DNA from: Hymenobacter sp. APR13
GTDB lineage: Bacteria; Bacteroidota; Bacteroidia; Cytophagales; Hymenobacteraceae
Length of the DNA: 64,000 nt
NCBI RefSeq assembly: GCF_000737515.1
Contig: NZ_CP006587.1
Coordinates: 1,429,001-1,493,000 of the forward strand
Direction: 5' to 3'
Below, piece by piece: positions 17,443 to 24,606 of the stretch (position 1 is the stretch's first letter; the number at the start of each line of letters is the position of its first letter). Below the pieces are notes generated by a model. The model worked only from the letters and a program-made list of their open reading frames with translations, was not told the origin of the DNA and ran no database searches. Made by a program: the position numbers and the translations under genes.

Positions 17443-18060
17443 TCAGGCGACAGGCGGCCCGGCAACAGCCGGCCGGCCCTCTTCTACAATGATACAATAC
17501 CGAACCCAATTGCGCAGCATGGCCAGCCCGTGCGGGGTCAGCAGCGCTTCGGGGTGAAACTGAACGCCTACCAGCGGCAGCGTGGTATGGCGCAGGGCCA
17601 TGATTTCGTGGTGCTCGTCGGCGGTGTGGGCCAGCGGGCGGAGCGTGGCGGGCAGGTCCTTCACTATCAGCGAGTGGTAGCGCGTGACGGGCAGCCGGGC
17701 TGGCAGCTCCCGAAACAGCGGATCGGTGGTGTCCACGTTCAGCTCCGTGACTTTGCCGTGCATGGGCCGCACGGCGCGGCCGAGCGTGGCCCCAAAAAAT
17801 TCGCCCAACGCCTGATGCCCCAGGCACACGCCCAGGATGGGCACGCGCTGGTGCCAGTGCGCCAGCACGGCCGGCATGTTGCCGGCCGCCGCCGGCGTGC
17901 CCGGCCCCGGCGACAACACCAGCGCATCAAACTGCCGCTCCTGCAGAGCGGCCGCCGGCACGTCGTTGCGCACCACCTCCACCTCGCACCCCAACTGCCG
18001 GAAGTAGTCCAGCAGGTTGTAGGTGAACGAGTCGAAGTTGTCGAGCAGCAGCAGGCGCAT
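17443..18060 (-). CDS. pabA: Glutamine amidotransferase subunit of anthranilate/aminodeoxychorismate synthase
   Basis: This class I glutaminase releases ammonia from glutamine for a chorismate-using partner (TrpE or PabB). The 205-residue protein carries LLLLDNFDSFTYNL at the N-terminus, the nucleophile Cys79 in GVCLGHQ, and the His169/Glu171 pair in GVQFHPE. HGK (101-103) and RYHSL are also conserved. No trpE or pabB lies in this window, so tryptophan versus folate synthesis cannot be decided, and the subunit may serve both (trpG is an alternative name). Confidence 0.9.
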   Translation of the reverse strand: MRLLLLDNFDSFTYNLLDYFRQLGCEVEVVRNDVPAAALQERQFDALVLSPGPGTPAAAGNMPAVLAHWHQRVPILGVCLGHQALGEFFGATLGRAVRPMHGKVTELNVDTTDPLFRELPARLPVTRYHSLIVKDLPATLRPLAHTADEHHEIMALRHTTLPLVGVQFHPEALLTPHGLAMLRNWVRYCIIVEEGRPAVAGPPVA

Positions 18061-18075
18061 ACGGGAATGATTGAC

Positions 18076-18188
18076 TGGTTTGATGGCTGAATTGTTGGAA
18101 GGCTGAGCGGCTGTGTCAGAAACATCCCGCTACGGGCCTGCTCAGCACTGCATCCACTCAGCCATTCAACAATGCAGCCATACAACCA
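18076..18188. repeat. Imperfect 38-nt inverted repeat filling the cvpA-pabA gap
   Basis: Arms at 18076-18113 and 18151-18188 pair with six mismatches and are built from TGGCTGAATTGTTG-like phrases. The element starts directly before the cvpA stop codon (18190-18192) and nearly reaches the pabA start (18060). A second element of the same sequence type lies at 27377-27440. Confidence 0.8.
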
Positions 18189-18189
18189 T

Positions 18190-18711
18190 TTAAAACACCG
18201 TTTTCAGCTTATCGAGCAGCGTGCTGGCGAAGGGCATTACGAACCCCACGATTTCCAGCGCAAACGGCGTGGCCTGGCGCACCACCGGCAGCACCTGCGA
18301 GTCGGCCACGAGCGTGGGCGAAATCAGCTGCAAACCGGCCATGCCGATGCCGTGCAGCAGCAAACTCAGGGCCAGTACCCACTTCAGTACGCCGGCCAAG
18401 CCGCCGCCCAGGTTGTCGAGCACGCCCAGCGGCGTGAGGTGCACGGCTTTCTTGACGAAGCCGCCCAGCAGGTGCACGCCCCACACAATGGCCACGAACA
18501 CCAGCAGAAACGACACCAGCGGCAGCAGCCCGAAGGCCTCTCCCACATAGTGCCGCACCAGCGGAATGGCGTCGTTGAGCAGCACCAGCCCGCCGATGGC
18601 CCCCAGCACAAAGGCCAGCAACGACGCCACTTCCAGCACCAGCCCTCGCCGGAAGCCCTTCACGGCTCCCACCGCCAGCGGAATCAGCAGCAGAATATCG
18701 AAAGCAGACAT
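18190..18711 (-). CDS. cvpA: CvpA family membrane protein
   Basis: This 173-residue integral membrane protein has about four hydrophobic helices: AFDILLLIPLAVGAVKGFRR, LEVASLLAFVLGAIGGLVLL, LPLVSFLLVFVAIVWGVHLL and VLKWVLALSLLLHGIGMA. GAVKGFRRGL after the first helix is the family signature. CvpA proteins are linked to colicin V production, envelope stress and purine metabolism, but their molecular role is unresolved. Palindromic elements flank both sides. Confidence 0.85.
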   Translation of the reverse strand: MSAFDILLLIPLAVGAVKGFRRGLVLEVASLLAFVLGAIGGLVLLNDAIPLVRHYVGEAFGLLPLVSFLLVFVAIVWGVHLLGGFVKKAVHLTPLGVLDNLGGGLAGVLKWVLALSLLLHGIGMAGLQLISPTLVADSQVLPVVRQATPFALEIVGFVMPFASTLLDKLKTVF

Positions 18712-18731
18712 TGTGGAAGGAGGCTTAGAGG

Positions 18732-18834
18732 AAATACTGTCATCCTGAGCTTGCGAAGGACCTTATTACGGCAGCACGACAATGTCAGCATCAACCGTGG
18801 CAAGGTCCTTCGCAAGCTCAGGATGACAGTATTT
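18732..18834. repeat. Perfect 33-bp inverted repeat between yqeY and cvpA
   Basis: Arms at 18732-18764 and 18802-18834 are perfectly complementary over 33 bp with a 37-nt loop. The core reads GTCATCCTGAGCTTGCGAAG. It lies 13 bp after the yqeY stop and 20 bp before the cvpA start. The GTCATnnnGAGC...GCGAAG pattern recurs at 45195-45312. Confidence 0.92.
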
Positions 18835-18847
18835 TCCGATTGCGCTA

Positions 18848-19312
18848 CTACAAGTTCGTGTTATTCAGCAGGTTGCTGACCACCTGCGAAATCACGCGGC
18901 CGTCGGCCTGGCCGGCCAGCTCGCGGGCGGCTACGCCCATCACCTTGCCCAGGTCGGAAGGGCCGGTGGCGCCTACGCGCTGGATGATGCCCACGATGCG
19001 CTCCACGATATCAGCTTCGGTGAGCTGCTGGGGCAGGTATTCCTCGATGATGGCCAGCTCGTTGAGCTCCACTTCTTCGAGGTCGGAGCGGAACTGCTTG
19101 TTGTACGTTTCGGCGGCCTCGCGGCGCTGCTTGGCCTGCTTGGTCAGGAGCTTGATTTCGGCGTCGGGCGTGAGCGCCGCGCCGTGCTGGCCTTCGGCGG
19201 TTTCGGCCAGCAGAATCTGCGACTTGATGCTGCGCAGCGTGGTCAGACGGACTTTATCTTTGGCCAACATGGCCTTTTTGATGTCGGCGTCGATGGTTTC
19301 TTTGAGAGCCAT
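18848..19312 (-). CDS. GatB/YqeY domain protein
   Basis: The 154-residue stand-alone YqeY-like protein is related to the tRNA-binding tail domain of the GatB amidotransferase subunit. Family features are MALKETIDADIKKAMLAKDK at the N-terminus, TLRSIKSQILLAE, the acidic segment LAIIEEYLPQQLTEADI, and DLGKVMGVAARELAGQADGR near the C-terminus. The function of stand-alone members is unclear. A minus-strand TAATCTTG (19333-19340) 21 bp upstream is a possible weak -7 box. Confidence 0.88.
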   Translation of the reverse strand: MALKETIDADIKKAMLAKDKVRLTTLRSIKSQILLAETAEGQHGAALTPDAEIKLLTKQAKQRREAAETYNKQFRSDLEEVELNELAIIEEYLPQQLTEADIVERIVGIIQRVGATGPSDLGKVMGVAARELAGQADGRVISQVVSNLLNNTNL

Positions 19313-19371
19313 AGTTCAGGGGAAATGAGGTGCAAGATTACGGTTTTTGGCGCTAGCCGGAGCGTATACGG

Positions 19372-20397
19372 CTAATCGGGGCGGGTGGCAGCCTGCAGCT
19401 GCCGCGCAAACGCCGCCCGGTCATCTACATACAGCGCCACCTGCCACACGGTGCGCCGCAGCCCATACAGGCCCGCCACTGCTACGGGCTGGCTGAAGGT
19501 GAGCAGCACGTTGGGCGCGGTCAGCAGCGGCTTGGCGAGGTTGAGCAGATGCCGCCGTGGCGCGGGCGTATCCGAGAGCAACTGCAGCCGCAGCACGGCT
19601 TCGGCCGGCACCTCCAGCCGCCACATAAAGCCCGTCCGGACGATAAGGCGGCGGCCATCCAGCAGCACCGGGCGCAGCGGCACGGCCCGCAGGTGGGCCA
19701 GTAGAAACAGCAGCGTGTAGGCACTGAGCAGCAGCGCCACCAGCGCCGCCGTGGCATTCCAGCGGCTCAGCAGCAGGTGCGCCACCACCATTTCCACCAC
19801 CGATACGCCCATTACCGTCAGGAGCAGCGCCCGAAACCCCGATTCGCGGCTGGTGCTGAACGCCTGCTGCCCCGGCCCTACTTCGGGCTGGGCGCGCCAG
19901 CTCAGCAGCGCGTACCGGAACATGGCCAGCTCGGACACCAGCGGCGCCCACGCCCGCCGAAACACCGCCGTGAAGGCCGCGTGCAGGTTTTCCAGGAAGT
20001 CGGCGCTGTGCTGGGCGGCGTGGGTGTAGGCGCGCAGGAGGCGGCGGATGTTGACGGCCATCATCACCACGGCCAGGCCTTCGGGCAGCACCAGCAGGTG
20101 GCGGCCCCACTGCAGGTACTGCTGCTGGCCCGCCGGCACCAGCCAGAAGCCCACGGCCAGCATGGCGCTGAACACGGCCCCGACCGTGGTGGCGGGCAGC
20201 CGGTAGCGGCGCACCACCAGCGCGTAAAACAGCAGCGGAATCCCCACCAGCAAATCCAGCGCCACGGCCGCCGGCAGCTCGGGCCGCAGCCGGAAGGCGG
20301 GCTGCCGGATAATGGTGTACTCTATCAGCAGCGCCAGCAGCAACAGGCCGCCAAACAGCAGCGCCGGTCGAAAACTCACTGCGGAAGAATGTGTCAT
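19372..20397 (-). CDS. Polytopic membrane protein, unknown function
   Basis: The 341-residue protein starts at the ATG at 20397. The frame stays open upstream into the divergent pdxJ gene, but that part is antisense shadow. About six hydrophobic segments are visible, including PALLFGGLLLLALLIEYTII, AVALDLLVGIPLLFYALVV, TTVGAVFSAMLAVGFWLVP and TAALVALLLSAYTLLFLLAH. A C-terminal soluble beta-rich part of about 90 residues follows (LLDGRRLIVRTGFMWRLEVP). I do not recognise the family. It is divergent from pdxJ with an 82-bp shared upstream region. Confidence 0.75.
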   Translation of the reverse strand: MTHSSAVSFRPALLFGGLLLLALLIEYTIIRQPAFRLRPELPAAVALDLLVGIPLLFYALVVRRYRLPATTVGAVFSAMLAVGFWLVPAGQQQYLQWGRHLLVLPEGLAVVMMAVNIRRLLRAYTHAAQHSADFLENLHAAFTAVFRRAWAPLVSELAMFRYALLSWRAQPEVGPGQQAFSTSRESGFRALLLTVMGVSVVEMVVAHLLLSRWNATAALVALLLSAYTLLFLLAHLRAVPLRPVLLDGRRLIVRTGFMWRLEVPAEAVLRLQLLSDTPAPRRHLLNLAKPLLTAPNVLLTFSQPVAVAGLYGLRRTVWQVALYVDDRAAFARQLQAATRPD

Positions 20398-20434
20398 GGC
20401 GGCAACAGAAAAAGGAGTACGTGGTTTGGGGGTG

Positions 20435-20442
20435 TATCTTTG
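20435..20442 (+). promoter_or_regulatory. -7 promoter box of pdxJ
   Basis: TATCTTTG matches TAnnTTTG exactly, 37 bp before the pdxJ ATG in the divergent intergenic gap. The -33 element is not clear. Confidence 0.45.
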
Positions 20443-20479
20443 ACTTTCTGCCTTCCCACCCCCAAGCCAGCCGATCAGC

Positions 20480-21193
20480 ATGACCAAGCTCAGCGTAAAT
20501 ATCAACAAAATAGCCACCCTGCGGAACGCCCGCGGCCACAACCGCCCCGACCTGTTGCAGGTGGCCCGCGACTGTGAGCGGTTCGGCGCGCAGGGCATTA
20601 CGGTGCACCCCCGCCCCGATGAGCGCCACATCCGCTACCAGGACGTGCGCGACTTGAAGGCCATCGTCACGACGGAGCTGAACGTGGAAGGCAACCCCAC
20701 CCCGGACTTCCTGGACCTCGTGCGCGAGGTGCGCCCCGAGCAGGTGACGCTGGTGCCCGACGCGCCCGACGCCATTACCTCCAACGCCGGCTGGGACACC
20801 GTGCAGCACCAGATTTTCCTGATTGGCGTGGTGCAGGAGCTGAAGGCTCTGGGCTGCCGGGTGAGCATTTTCCTCGACCCCAACCCCGAGATGGTGAAGG
20901 CCGCCGTGGCCACCGGCACCGACCGGATTGAGCTCTACACCGAAGATTACGCCCGCCAGTATCACCACGACCGGGAAGCCGCCCTGCAACCCTACCGCGC
21001 CGCCGCCGAAATGGCCCAGCAGCTCGGCCTGGGCCTCAACGCCGGCCACGACCTCGACCTCGACAACCTGGCCTACCTCAAGCAAAACCTGCCGGGCCTG
21101 GCTGAAGTAAGCATCGGGCACGCGCTGGTCTGCGACGCGCTGTACCTGGGGCTGGAAAACACGATTCAGCTGTACCGGCGGCAATTGGCGTAG
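20480..21193 (+). CDS. pdxJ: Pyridoxine 5'-phosphate synthase
   Basis: PdxJ condenses 1-deoxyxylulose 5-phosphate with 3-amino-1-hydroxyacetone phosphate to make pyridoxine 5'-phosphate, the last ring-forming step of DXP-dependent vitamin B6 synthesis. The 237-residue TIM-barrel protein has [15 protein letters not shown] at the N-terminus, [33 protein letters not shown] and the C-terminal [11 protein letters not shown] and [16 protein letters not shown]. It has normal length, an unambiguous start and a promoter box. No other B6 gene is adjacent. Confidence 0.96.
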   Translation: MTKLSVNINKIATLRNARGHNRPDLLQVARDCERFGAQGITVHPRPDERHIRYQDVRDLKAIVTTELNVEGNPTPDFLDLVREVRPEQVTLVPDAPDAITSNAGWDTVQHQIFLIGVVQELKALGCRVSIFLDPNPEMVKAAVATGTDRIELYTEDYARQYHHDREAALQPYRAAAEMAQQLGLGLNAGHDLDLDNLAYLKQNLPGLAEVSIGHALVCDALYLGLENTIQLYRRQLA

Positions 21194-21302
21194 TGTAGCA
21201 TAGGCGTTAGCCTGTGCCGCCCGCCGCTTTCCTATTTTTCATTTCACGCTTCGCCCCCGCTGCCTCGTCTGGCTGGCGGCACAGGCGGAAGCCTATGCTA
21301 CA
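21194..21302. repeat. Inverted repeat spanning the whole pdxJ-mnmH gap
   Basis: Arms of 32 nt (21194-21225 and 21271-21302) pair with four mismatches. The outer 12 bp (TGTAGCATAGGC) and an inner TGTGCCGCC are perfect. The left arm begins at the base after the pdxJ stop codon and the right arm ends on the first base of the mnmH ATG. Confidence 0.88.
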
Positions 21303-22324
21303 TGCCGCGTCTTTCTCTTCAGGATTTCCTGCACACCTCTCCCGATATTCCCTTGCTGGACGTGCGGGCCCCGCTGGAATATGCGCAGGGCCACATTCCG
21401 GGGGCCGTGAGCTTTCCGCTGTTTTCCGATGAGGAGCGGGCCCGCATCGGCACCACCTACAAGCAGGTAAACCCCGATAAGGCGGTACTGATGGGCCTGG
21501 ACATGTTTGGGCCCAAGATGAGCCGCATGGTGCAGCTGGCCCAGAAGCTGGCCCCGGCCAAGCAGGTGCGGGTGCATTGCTGGCGCGGCGGCATGCGCAG
21601 CGGGGCCGTACAGTGGCTGCTGGAACTGGCCGGCTTCCAGGTGCAGCTGCTCAACAAAGGCTACAAAGACTACCGCCACTTCGCGCTAACCGAGTTTGCG
21701 CAGCCCCGGCCGCTGCTGGTGCTAGGCGGCCTCACCGGCTCCGGCAAAACCGACGTGCTGCACGAGCTGGCCCGCCGCCAGCAGCCCCTGCTCGACCTCG
21801 AAGGCTTGGCCCACCACAAAGGCTCGGCCTTCGGCAGCATCGGCCAGCCGGCCCAGCCCACGCAGGAGCAGTTCGAGAACGAGCTGGCCTGGCTGCTGGC
21901 GGATTTGCCCGTCAGCGCGCCGGTGTGGGTGGAAGACGAGAGCCGTACCATCGGCAGCGTGCACGTGCCGCCGCCCTTTTTTGCCCAGATGCAGGCTGCG
22001 CCGCTGGTGCTGCTGGAAATCCCAAGAGCCGTGCGGGTGCAGAAGCTGGCCGCCGAGTATGGCCGCGAAGACGCCGGCGCGCTGGCCACGTCCATTTTGC
22101 GCATCCGTAAGCGGCTGGGTGGCCTGGCCACCAAGGAGGCGCTGGCCGCCATTGCCGAAGACGACATGGAAAAGATGGTCAGCCTCGTGCTCGACTACTA
22201 CGACAAGACGTACACCCACAGCCTCGGCGCCCGCCACCCTTTGCGCGTGCCTTCCGACACCTGCGACCCGGCCGTAAATGCCGAGTTGGTGCTGCGGGCC
22301 GCCAGGCAGCTGGTCACCGCATAG
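21302..22324 (+). CDS. mnmH: tRNA 2-selenouridine synthase
   Basis: MnmH (SelU, YbbB) converts 2-thiouridine at the tRNA wobble position to 2-selenouridine using selenophosphate, through a geranylated intermediate. The 340-residue protein has an N-terminal rhodanese domain with catalytic Cys93 in HCWRGGMRS. A P-loop domain follows with GGLTGSGKT at 142-150. SelD, which makes selenophosphate, is encoded 439 bp downstream. The ATG at 21302 sits at the end of an inverted repeat, so the start region could fold in the mRNA. Confidence 0.95.
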   Translation: MPRLSLQDFLHTSPDIPLLDVRAPLEYAQGHIPGAVSFPLFSDEERARIGTTYKQVNPDKAVLMGLDMFGPKMSRMVQLAQKLAPAKQVRVHCWRGGMRSGAVQWLLELAGFQVQLLNKGYKDYRHFALTEFAQPRPLLVLGGLTGSGKTDVLHELARRQQPLLDLEGLAHHKGSAFGSIGQPAQPTQEQFENELAWLLADLPVSAPVWVEDESRTIGSVHVPPPFFAQMQAAPLVLLEIPRAVRVQKLAAEYGREDAGALATSILRIRKRLGGLATKEALAAIAEDDMEKMVSLVLDYYDKTYTHSLGARHPLRVPSDTCDPAVNAELVLRAARQLVTA

Positions 22325-22339
22325 TCTTGCCCCTGCCCT

Positions 22340-22732
22340 ATGTCGACGCCGATACTGCGGGTGGCACGCCCTACCGATAATCCAGCCGCGTTGCTGCCGT
22401 TTTATAAAGATGGGCTGGGCTTTCAGCTTCTCACGTCCTTTACGGCGCACAACGGCTTTGATGGTCTGATGCTCGGGCACGCGCAGGCACCTTATCATCT
22501 GGAGTTCACGCAGAAGCTGGGCCATGCCGTGGGACGCGCGCCCAGCCAGGACCACCTATTGGTATTTTACCTGCCTGACGCCGACGAGTGGCACGCTGCC
22601 GTAGGCCGGATGAAAACCGCCGGCTTTGCGCCTGTACCCGCTTATAACCCGTATTGGGACCAGCAGGGCCTTACTTTTGAAGACCCCGATGGCTACCGCG
22701 TAGTGTTGCAACACGCCGCCTGGACCTTGTAG
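22340..22732 (+). CDS. VOC (glyoxalase/bleomycin-resistance-like) family protein
   Basis: This 130-residue protein of the vicinal-oxygen-chelate superfamily consists of two beta-alpha-beta-beta-beta modules. The first contains LPFYKDGLGFQLL, HLEFTQ and HDGxxx-type spacing, and the second ends TFEDPDGYRVVLQ, the usual metal-site strand. It is inserted between mnmH (15 bp upstream) and selD (30 bp downstream), so all three are probably co-transcribed. Substrate unknown. A link to selenium or thiol chemistry is only a guess from context. Confidence 0.85.
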   Translation: MSTPILRVARPTDNPAALLPFYKDGLGFQLLTSFTAHNGFDGLMLGHAQAPYHLEFTQKLGHAVGRAPSQDHLLVFYLPDADEWHAAVGRMKTAGFAPVPAYNPYWDQQGLTFEDPDGYRVVLQHAAWTL

Positions 22733-22762
22733 CCTTTCTTTTCGCACCTACCGATTTTTTCC

Positions 22763-23821
22763 ATGTCTGCTTCCGCCGAAACCACCGACCAGATTCGTCT
22801 CACCCAATACAGCCATGGCGCCGGCTGCGGCTGCAAAATCGCGCCCAAAGTCCTCGACCAGATTCTGCACACCAGCATCCCGCAGTCGCACGATGCGCAG
22901 CTGCTCGTCGGCAACTCCTCGCGCGACGACGCAGCCGTGTACGACATCGGCGGTGGGCAGGCCATCATCAGCACCACCGACTTCTTCATGCCCATCGTGG
23001 ATGATGCCTACGATTTCGGGCGCATTGCCTCAGCCAACGCCATCAGCGACGTGTACGCCATGGGCGGGCGGCCCGTCATGGCCATTGCCGTGCTGGGCTG
23101 GCCCATTGATAAGCTGGCGCCCGAAGTGGCCCGCCGCGTGATTGAAGGCAGCCGCAGCATCTGCGCCGAAGCCGGCATCCCGCTGGCCGGCGGCCACAGC
23201 ATTGACTCGCCGGAGCCCATTTTCGGGCTGGCCGTCACGGGTCTGCTCGACATCAAGAACCTCAAGCAAAACGACACCGCCACCGCCGGCTGCGAGCTGT
23301 ACCTGACTAAGCCGCTGGGCGTCGGCATGCTCACCACGGCCCAGAAGCGCGGTATTCTGCGCCCCGAGCACGAGCAGATTGCGCCCCGCAGCATGATGCA
23401 GCTCAACAAAATCGGGCAGGAGCTGGGCCTGCTGGAAGCCGTGCGCGCCATGACCGACGTGACGGGCTTCGGGCTGCTGGGCCACCTGGCGGAAGTGTGC
23501 GAAGGCAGCGGCCTGACGGCCGAAATTGAGTTCAGCAAAGTGCCGCTGCTGCCGGAAGCGGCCGAGTACTACGCCCAGAAGGCCATTCCGGGCGGCACCG
23601 TGCGCAACTGGGACTCCTACGGCCACAAAATCGGCCCCGTCACCGACGAACAGCGCGCCTGGCTCTGCGACCCGCAAACTTCGGGCGGCCTGCTGGTGTG
23701 CGTTGACCCGGCCGGCCGCGCCGAGGTGGAAGCCGTGTTCGGGCAGCACGGGCTGGCGCTGCAGCCGTTTGGCACCCTGCGCGCCCACACGGCCGACGAG
23801 CCCTGGATTCAGGTTCGGTAG
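22763..23821 (+). CDS. selD: Selenophosphate synthase (selenide, water dikinase)
   Basis: SelD makes monoselenophosphate from selenide and ATP. The 352-residue sequence carries the N-terminal catalytic loop [15 protein letters not shown] with Cys22 and Lys25; this is the cysteine version and needs no selenocysteine. It also has [35 protein letters not shown] and a C-terminal AIRS domain with [12 protein letters not shown]. With mnmH nearby and no selA, selB or selC in the window, the visible pathway supplies selenium to tRNA rather than to selenoproteins. Confidence 0.96.
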   Translation: MSASAETTDQIRLTQYSHGAGCGCKIAPKVLDQILHTSIPQSHDAQLLVGNSSRDDAAVYDIGGGQAIISTTDFFMPIVDDAYDFGRIASANAISDVYAMGGRPVMAIAVLGWPIDKLAPEVARRVIEGSRSICAEAGIPLAGGHSIDSPEPIFGLAVTGLLDIKNLKQNDTATAGCELYLTKPLGVGMLTTAQKRGILRPEHEQIAPRSMMQLNKIGQELGLLEAVRAMTDVTGFGLLGHLAEVCEGSGLTAEIEFSKVPLLPEAAEYYAQKAIPGGTVRNWDSYGHKIGPVTDEQRAWLCDPQTSGGLLVCVDPAGRAEVEAVFGQHGLALQPFGTLRAHTADEPWIQVR

Positions 23822-23827
23822 TCCTGT

Positions 23828-24427
23828 ATGAAGACCATTTCGCTGCTGCGGCCCCTGCTGGAATTTGGCGGGGCCTTGCTGATGCTGCTCGTGGGGCTGC
23901 GCGTGGTTACCGGGCTGTTTGGCACCAAACGCACGACGTACCAGGTCACGTTTGGGCGGCAGCTGGCGCTGCTGTTCTGGCCACTGCTGTGTTTAAGCAT
24001 GGGGCTGCCGTTTCTGGCTTCCTTTCTGTTCGCGGGCACTTTATCGGGCTTCGAGCTGGTGCTGCTGCTGGCCTTTTCGGCACTGGTGCTGGGCTTTGCC
24101 ACGCCAGCGTTGGTGCTGCACCTGCACTACTACCTGCGCAACCACGCCACGGCCCTGGTTTTCGAGCCTAAGCACAACCAGCTGGAAGTATACGAGCACG
24201 GCCAGCGAATCCCGTTTGAGCGCGCAGACATACTGCAGGTGGAGTACGTGCGTTGTAGCTCCCAGCGGTTATTTTGGAGCAATTACGAATACATTCAACT
24301 GCATCTGCGTAGTGGGCAAGTGCTCACGCTCTCCTCGCTGATGCTAAAACTGGCACCGTTGGCGGCTTTTTTACGTAATACCAACTTCCATACCCGAGAG
24401 AAGTGGTTTTGTATAATCCAACGATGA
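23828..24427 (+). CDS. Membrane protein with C-terminal PH-like domain
   Basis: The 199-residue protein has three hydrophobic segments at about 8-32, 45-70 and 76-102. A soluble C-terminal part of about 90 residues follows (LVFEPKHNQLEVYEHGQRI through LHLRSGQVLTLSSLML) with alternating strands resembling bacterial PH-like domains of membrane proteins. It starts 6 bp after the selD stop, suggesting co-transcription, although no selenium role is evident. Unrecognised family. Confidence 0.7.
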   Translation: MKTISLLRPLLEFGGALLMLLVGLRVVTGLFGTKRTTYQVTFGRQLALLFWPLLCLSMGLPFLASFLFAGTLSGFELVLLLAFSALVLGFATPALVLHLHYYLRNHATALVFEPKHNQLEVYEHGQRIPFERADILQVEYVRCSSQRLFWSNYEYIQLHLRSGQVLTLSSLMLKLAPLAAFLRNTNFHTREKWFCIIQR

Positions 24428-24555
24428 GAAATTGCTTGCACCGGAAACGAAGCTTTATAATATCCGCCCTTAAAAAAGTCCTAAACAGGCATAATTAGCT
24501 TTTATTTAAGCCTATATCCAGTGTTTTATCCATCCACTCTGGAAACGCACTCGTG

Positions 24556-24574
24556 GCTATTGTTTTTCAATAGC
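24556..24574. other. AT-rich gap with small hairpin before the histidine kinase
   Basis: The 24428-24606 gap is notably AT-rich compared with its neighbours. It contains GCTATTG and CAATAGC arms (24556-24562, 24568-24574) around a T5 loop. It may hold the kinase promoter, but no TAnnTTTG box is visible. Confidence 0.4.
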
Positions 24575-24606
24575 TATATTTACTGACAGCATTTTTGTAT
24601 TTCGTC

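Noticed and set aside
19421..21184. 587-residue minus-strand ORF over pdxJ and the membrane gene
   Set aside because: It is in a different frame from the membrane protein and antisense to pdxJ; no motif supports it.
22763..23821. Selenocysteine in SelD or a SECIS element
   Set aside because: The active-site codon encodes cysteine, there is no in-frame TGA, and no selA/selB/selC is seen.
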